This document shows positions 33,480 through 37,632 of a stretch of DNA of 37,632 nt, one piece after another. Below the pieces are notes generated by a model, which made no database searches, was not told the origin of the DNA, and was given only the letters and a program-made list of their open reading frames with translations. The DNA is taken from assembly GCA_039184055.1 (NCBI GenBank), contig JBCDBH010000010.1, positions 1 through 37,632 on the forward strand. Reading direction: 5' to 3'. A program made the position numbers and the translations under genes. The DNA comes from JBCDBH01 sp039184055. Its GTDB lineage: Bacteria > Acidobacteriota > Thermoanaerobaculia > Multivoradales > J023. The first letter of the stretch is position 1. Each line of letters opens with the position of its first letter.

Positions 33480-36346
33480 CCGCCCCCGGCAAGACCGTTC
33501 ATCATTTCCGCATTCTCGAGAACCTCGGTGAAGGTGGAATGGGTGATGTCTTCGTCGCCGAAGACCAGCGACTCAATCGTCGCGTGGCGCTCAAAGCCTT
33601 GCGCGAAGAGCATCGGCTGCGCCCCGAAGCCAAGGCTCGGTTGCTTCGTGAAGCGCGCATCCTGTCGCAGCTCGACCATCCACACATCTGCCGACTCTTC
33701 GACTATCTCGAGGCCGACGACGCCGACTATTTGGTTCTCGAGCTGATCGACGGGCGCAGCCTCAAAGACGTGCTCGCCACCGGTCTCGATCGGCTGGATG
33801 CTCACGCCAAGCTACGGATCGGTGAGCAGATCGCCCACGTCCTGGTCGCGGCTCACGGACAAGGCGTGGTGCACCGCGATCTCAAACCGGGCAACGTCAT
33901 GCTCACCCCGTCGCGTGACGTCAAGGTGCTCGATTTCGGCATCGCTCGCTCGGTTCGCGAGGAGCTTCTCCACAGTGGCGCCGATCTGGACGAAGAAGCA
34001 CTCGCCAAGCAAATCGCCGACGCGGTGACCTACGGTGGCCCGAGCAGCACGATCGAAATCGGCCGGCCCGAAGACGACATCACCGCGCACGACGATCGTC
34101 GACCGAGCGCCGCCACCGGCCTTGGTCCGGACGACACCCTGGTGGTGACCCCGCCGGCTAGCGAAGACAGCCAAAACGACGACACCCAACGCATGGGTCG
34201 AGAAGGCGAGACACTACGCTCGACGCCGACCGTCGATTGGGCGGATACCGGCAAGCCCGAACCGGCGTTCGACCACGCGGCACCCGACAACAAGACGGTC
34301 ACCTACCTTCGCACCCAGCTCGGCACCATCGTCGGTACGGTCGCCTACATGAGCCCTGAACAGGCACAGGGCAAAACCGCCACCGCGGCCAGCGACATGT
34401 ACTCGCTCGGGCTGATGCTGCAAGAGCTCTTCACCGGTGTCCCGCCCTACGGCGAAGATCTCAGCCCGGCGATGACCTTGATCAAGGCCGCGCGCGCCGA
34501 GACCTTGCCGCTCACCGGGGTCGATCCCGATCTCGCCCAGCTGGTCGAACGTCTGCAGTCGCTCGACCCGGCCACCCGACCCACCGCCGTCGACGCCGCC
34601 GAGCGACTCCGCTGGATTCGCGAAAAGCCGCTCCGCCGACGGCGCCAATGGTTGGCGGTGGCGGCGATCGTCATGCTCGCGCTGATCGCCATGGTCATGA
34701 CCTGGCAGGCGATCCAGATCGGCGCCGAAGCCGAACGCGCCGAACGCGCCGCTGAACGAGCCGAACGCGAAGCGGAGCGTGCCAACCGCGAGGCCGATGC
34801 CGCCAACGCGGTGTCGACCTTCTTGATCGATCTCTTCGAAGTGCCGGATCCGTTCAACACCTCCGAGACCACGAACGGCTCCGACGTCACCGCTCGAGAG
34901 ATTCTCGATCGTGGCGCCGCGCGGGTACGCGAACAGCTCGCCTCCGAGCCCCATCTCCAGGCACGGATGACCGCGACCATCGGCGAGGTCTACATCAAAG
35001 TCGGCCTGTGGGACGAAGCGGGCACGCTCCTCGAAGAAACGCTCACCCTGCTCGATGGCGGACCGGTCGACGATCCACTCCTGCTTTCCGGCGTGCTCTT
35101 CAACCTCGGGCGTCTGCGCCAACAACAGCTCCAGCTCGAAGAAGCCGAGGAGGCCTTTCGGCGCTCGATCGAGCTGCGTCGTGACCGCCTGCCACCCGAC
35201 GACCCGGTGATCGCCGAATCACATTACGGTCTCGGCGCTTTTCATTGGTTCGCCTCGGAATACGAAGAATCGGCGGCCAACCACCAGGCCGCGATCGACA
35301 TCTATTCGAAACACGAGGGATTCGACCGCGAAATCACGCGATCACGCATGGTGCTCGGCTATATCGAGCTCCAGCTCGGTCATTACGCTCGAGCCGCCGA
35401 GCTCTTGGAACGCGTCGCGGCCACCCAGCGAGATCTGCTGGGCGCGGACCATCCCGAGCTCGGCTTTCCCTATTACGGTCTCGGTGAGGCCTACCGGCAC
35501 CTCGCCCAATTCGAGCGGGCCGAAAAGGTACTCGATGCCGCGCTCGAGATCCGCAAACGCTCCCTCGGTGAGCAGCATCCGCACTACATTTGGACGATCA
35601 ACGAGATGGCGGCGCTGCGTGCCGAGCAAGGGCGATTCACCGACGCCCGTCGTGGCTACGAGCAAGCGCTCGAGTTCAGCGCCGAGCCGTTCACCGCGAT
35701 GATCGCTTATGGCGGTCTCGCCGAGCTCGCGATCGCCGAGGGGCGCTACGAGGTTGCCACCCGTCATCTCGATGCGGCGTTCGCGCTCCAGGGCGATACC
35801 GTGCGTGAACGGCCGATCGAGGCTCATCTGCTCAGTATCCGAGGTGATCTCTTACGCGCCGTCGGCAAACCGCAAGCGGCCGCCGAAGCCTACCGACGCG
35901 GCTTGGCCACGGGTGATCTGAATACCAATTTCGATCGCGCCACATTGCTCCACGGACTCGCCGAAATCGAACGCGCGGACGCACGTCGTGAGACCGCGGA
36001 AGAGCATTACGACGAGTGCGTGCGTCTCGCGTCTCCCGACCTCGGAGACGACCACCCGCTCATGTCACGCTGCCGACTCGGGATCGCCTGGGCACGGAGC
36101 AACCGCGCCCCCGCCGAGGCACGCACGCTGGTCACACGGGCGATCGACGCGCTCGAAGCGAGTTACGCCAACGGCCACCCGGTCTTGGCCCAGGCGCTCG
36201 TGCTGGCGTCCGAAACCAGCCAGGCCTTGGGCGATGCGGAACGCGCCCGGCAGGCTCTCGAGAAAGCCGTCGATGTGTACGGTCGAACGCTCGGCGCCGA
36301 TCATCCGATCACCCGCGACACCCGGCGCATGCTCGAGAGCCTCTAG
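33476..36346 (+). CDS. transmembrane Ser/Thr protein kinase with TPR tail and extended activation segment
   Basis: 956 aa. Kinase domain, residues 10-380: GEGGMG (18-23), Lys40 in RRVALKAL, HRDLKPGN with Asp135, DFG 153-155 and YMSPEQ with Glu295. All catalytic residues are present. DFG to SPE spans about 143 residues instead of the usual 20-35. The extra part (about 160-275) is acidic and Thr/Ser-rich (TLVVTPPASEDSQNDD, RSTPTVDWADT). Residues 391-410 are a membrane helix, followed by a charged helix of AERA/EREA repeats (415-445). About ten TPR-like units then reach the end, probably outside. This tail matches the first kinase's (TAREILDRGA against TAREVLDRGA), so they are paralogues. The start has no ribosome site, but an 8-codon leader overlaps it. 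Its stop is shared palindromically with the convergent SagB gene. Confidence 0.93.
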   Translation: MTAPGKTVHHFRILENLGEGGMGDVFVAEDQRLNRRVALKALREEHRLRPEAKARLLREARILSQLDHPHICRLFDYLEADDADYLVLELIDGRSLKDVLATGLDRLDAHAKLRIGEQIAHVLVAAHGQGVVHRDLKPGNVMLTPSRDVKVLDFGIARSVREELLHSGADLDEEALAKQIADAVTYGGPSSTIEIGRPEDDITAHDDRRPSAATGLGPDDTLVVTPPASEDSQNDDTQRMGREGETLRSTPTVDWADTGKPEPAFDHAAPDNKTVTYLRTQLGTIVGTVAYMSPEQAQGKTATAASDMYSLGLMLQELFTGVPPYGEDLSPAMTLIKAARAETLPLTGVDPDLAQLVERLQSLDPATRPTAVDAAERLRWIREKPLRRRRQWLAVAAIVMLALIAMVMTWQAIQIGAEAERAERAAERAEREAERANREADAANAVSTFLIDLFEVPDPFNTSETTNGSDVTAREILDRGAARVREQLASEPHLQARMTATIGEVYIKVGLWDEAGTLLEETLTLLDGGPVDDPLLLSGVLFNLGRLRQQQLQLEEAEEAFRRSIELRRDRLPPDDPVIAESHYGLGAFHWFASEYEESAANHQAAIDIYSKHEGFDREITRSRMVLGYIELQLGHYARAAELLERVAATQRDLLGADHPELGFPYYGLGEAYRHLAQFERAEKVLDAALEIRKRSLGEQHPHYIWTINEMAALRAEQGRFTDARRGYEQALEFSAEPFTAMIAYGGLAELAIAEGRYEVATRHLDAAFALQGDTVRERPIEAHLLSIRGDLLRAVGKPQAAAEAYRRGLATGDLNTNFDRATLLHGLAEIERADARRETAEEHYDECVRLASPDLGDDHPLMSRCRLGIAWARSNRAPAEARTLVTRAIDALEASYANGHPVLAQALVLASETSQALGDAERARQALEKAVDVYGRTLGADHPITRDTRRMLESL

Positions 36347-37119
36347 CTCAGGGCACGCGTGCTGCCCGAATCCGGTGTTGCGATCGGCCCGAGGGCGACG
36401 GCGTAGAGCGGCACCTCACGGGTTGGATCGACATCGAGACTCGCCGCCAGCTGCTGATCGTAAAACCCCGCGATCGGTAGGCCACCCAGATCACACGCCG
36501 TTGCCGTGAGCAGAAGATTCTGGGCGAGGTGCCCGGCTTCCATCCACAAAAACCGATAGCCACGCTCACCATAGCGCGCCAGGGTGCGGTGGACGACCGC
36601 GGTGATCACCGCGACGACATCACACTCGGCCACCGAGGTCTGACCGAGAAACATCTCGGTGACCTTCGCCCAGGGTAGCGGCCCCCGAAGCCGCGCCAAC
36701 ACACGTTGCTCGGCATCGACGTGGTAGAGCCCACGTTCCAGCCCATCGGCCCGTCGCACGAAGAGATAGACCTCGAGCGGGAAGGCCCCGCCCCCCGACG
36801 GCACGGGTCGATCGGGAATCGGCAGCTCACCCAAGGTGAACAAACCATGCCAGCCATAGCTGTGTAGCAGCCAGGTAGCGAGCGTGGCGAGTGAAACCGG
36901 ATCACCGCCGAAGTGGCGACACGAGAATCGGCGCGCCAACACCTCGTCGAGACGGCTGTCGAGCGGCGCGGGCGCGGGCAGCTCGACCTGTGGCACACCG
37001 TGGTAACGCTTGCCGGTCGCCTTGGCGCCACGCAGACGCCCCCCGGCGCGCACCGTCCGCGGCGTCACGAGGTCGGGCCAGAGTGAGCTGTGCTGATGAA
37101 AGCCCCAGGCGTGGTGCAT
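36343..37119 (-). CDS. SagB-type (McbC-like) FMN dehydrogenase
   Basis: 258 aa of the nitroreductase superfamily, SagB/ThcOx branch. These FMN enzymes oxidise azolines, made by a YcaO enzyme on a peptide, to thiazoles or oxazoles. Seen: RRFSCRHFGGDPVSLATLATWLLHSYGW (N-terminal FMN contacts), PSGGGAFPLEVYLFVRRADGLERGLYHVD, and YGERGYRFLWMEAGHLAQNLLLTATACDLGGLPIAGFYDQ, the classic SagB block. It lies 15 bp downstream of the YcaO gene with GGAG eight bases before ATG 37119, so the two are cotranscribed. Its TAG stop overlaps the kinase's TAG on the other strand in CTAG. Azole formation is inferred from the family and neighbour; SagB-like enzymes also occur outside RiPP pathways. Confidence 0.88.
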   Translation of the reverse strand: MHHAWGFHQHSSLWPDLVTPRTVRAGGRLRGAKATGKRYHGVPQVELPAPAPLDSRLDEVLARRFSCRHFGGDPVSLATLATWLLHSYGWHGLFTLGELPIPDRPVPSGGGAFPLEVYLFVRRADGLERGLYHVDAEQRVLARLRGPLPWAKVTEMFLGQTSVAECDVVAVITAVVHRTLARYGERGYRFLWMEAGHLAQNLLLTATACDLGGLPIAGFYDQQLAASLDVDPTREVPLYAVALGPIATPDSGSTRALS

Positions 37120-37134
37120 GCAAGACGCTCCGAT

Positions 37135-37632
37135 CTACGGAAAGGGATGAGGAAAGCGTTCGAACGATTCAATGCCGAGAGGGTGCGCGCGCAAGCCGGC
37201 GGTCACCGGCGCGGTGGCGATCCGCTTGCCACCGAAATGCGGCCAGCGGCTGTCGAAATTCATCGGATACGTACCCGGAACCAGCACCTTGACCACCGTC
37301 AACCCGAGGTCGTGAATCTCGGGAGGCGTCAGATCGACGACGATGATCTCCAAGTCGGCCGCGGCGAGACGGTCGCGCAGACCGGCCAGCACGGGCCACG
37401 GCTTGGCAGCCTCGCTCGGTTCTGAAGATCGACAAGACGTCGGCAGCTCGACGGTCGACTCCCCTTCCCACCACGGGTCGAGACGCGTCGCAACGTCGGC
37501 ACGGGCGTAGAGACGTCCGTGCGCTCCCATGTCGGTGACCGCCTCGGCGCTCGCCACCGGCGTCCGTCCACCGTACCGTCGCAGCTCACCACGGACAAAG
37601 GTCATCGTCACCGCGAGCTCGGCGAGCGCGCG
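37135..37632 (-). CDS. YcaO-domain cyclodehydratase (partial, N-terminus off the window)
   Basis: The reverse frame is open to the right edge and ends at TAG 37137-37135; about 165 C-terminal residues are seen. LRDRLAAADLEIIVVDLTPPEIHDLGLTVVKVLVPGTYPMNFDSRWPHFGGKRIATAP is the conserved C-terminal YcaO block. The protein ends in PHPFP, the PxPxP tail that is part of the active site in azoline-forming YcaO enzymes. Such enzymes use ATP to cyclise Cys, Ser or Thr in a precursor peptide. The GTG at 37611 is not the real start, because family homology should run upstream. With SagB next door this marks the edge of a TOMM-type RiPP cluster; precursor, E1-like partner and exporter must lie to the right if present. 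Confidence 0.88.
   Translation of the reverse strand, partial: RALAELAVTMTFVRGELRRYGGRTPVASAEAVTDMGAHGRLYARADVATRLDPWWEGESTVELPTSCRSSEPSEAAKPWPVLAGLRDRLAAADLEIIVVDLTPPEIHDLGLTVVKVLVPGTYPMNFDSRWPHFGGKRIATAPVTAGLRAHPLGIESFERFPHPFP

Noticed and set aside
1..37632. CRISPR arrays, tRNA/rRNA genes, insertion sequences or prophage
   Set aside because: No regularly spaced repeats beyond two or three copies, no tRNA-like clover or CCA end, and no transposase, integrase or phage structural motif in any frame I examined.

Overview
A high-GC Gram-negative chromosomal segment. Evidence for Gram-negative: lipoprotein and periplasmic domains, an RND/MMPL exporter. It has AddAB rather than RecBCD, an orphan MacB/FtsX-type permease of the ADOP kind, two transmembrane Ser/Thr kinases with TPR tails, a TIR receptor-like protein, a STAS protein and a membrane-anchored receiver. 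This mix suits Acidobacteriota, Myxococcota or Lysobacterales-like Proteobacteria, but I cannot fix the phylum from sequence alone. I see no tRNA, rRNA, CRISPR array, transposase or phage gene.

Layout. 1-9154: DNA repair. mutS (minus, C-terminus off the left edge) diverges from an addB-addA operon that ends in a weak terminator. 9187-11267: a single flavin amine-oxidase-like gene with GATAAAC repeats upstream and a clear intrinsic terminator. 11268-14720: a four-gene ATGA-overlapped glycosyltransferase operon (GT-B, GT2, small membrane coiled-coil protein, GT-B). 14706-20260, all minus: ADOP-type permease, a TIR / membrane helix / Fn3-like / amino-acid-binding-protein fusion, an NTF2-like lipoprotein and a YiiX-type hydrolase. 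20261-20686: no gene. 20687-22908, minus: a PhoH/PIN ATPase followed by a membrane-anchored receiver derived from a hybrid histidine kinase. 23240-26341: cyclase-like / Ser-Thr kinase / TPR protein. 26365-27219: EEP-family phosphodiesterase. 27331-31457: PlsC acyltransferase, GNAT N-acyltransferase and RND/MMPL exporter, probably a lipid-making and exporting unit. 31458-31833: no gene, but a nested inverted repeat of about 176 nt. 31834-33250: STAS protein and EamA transporter. 33476-36346: a second Ser/Thr kinase-TPR protein with a very long activation segment. 36343-37632: SagB-type dehydrogenase and the C-terminus of a YcaO cyclodehydratase, the edge of a probable azole-forming RiPP (TOMM) cluster.

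The most novel-looking item is the TIR-TM-SBP protein at 17303-19099. Its predicted topology has a cytosolic TIR domain and an outside ligand-binding domain that keeps the Arg and Asp used to hold an amino acid's carboxylate and amine. This resembles a Toll-like receptor in layout.
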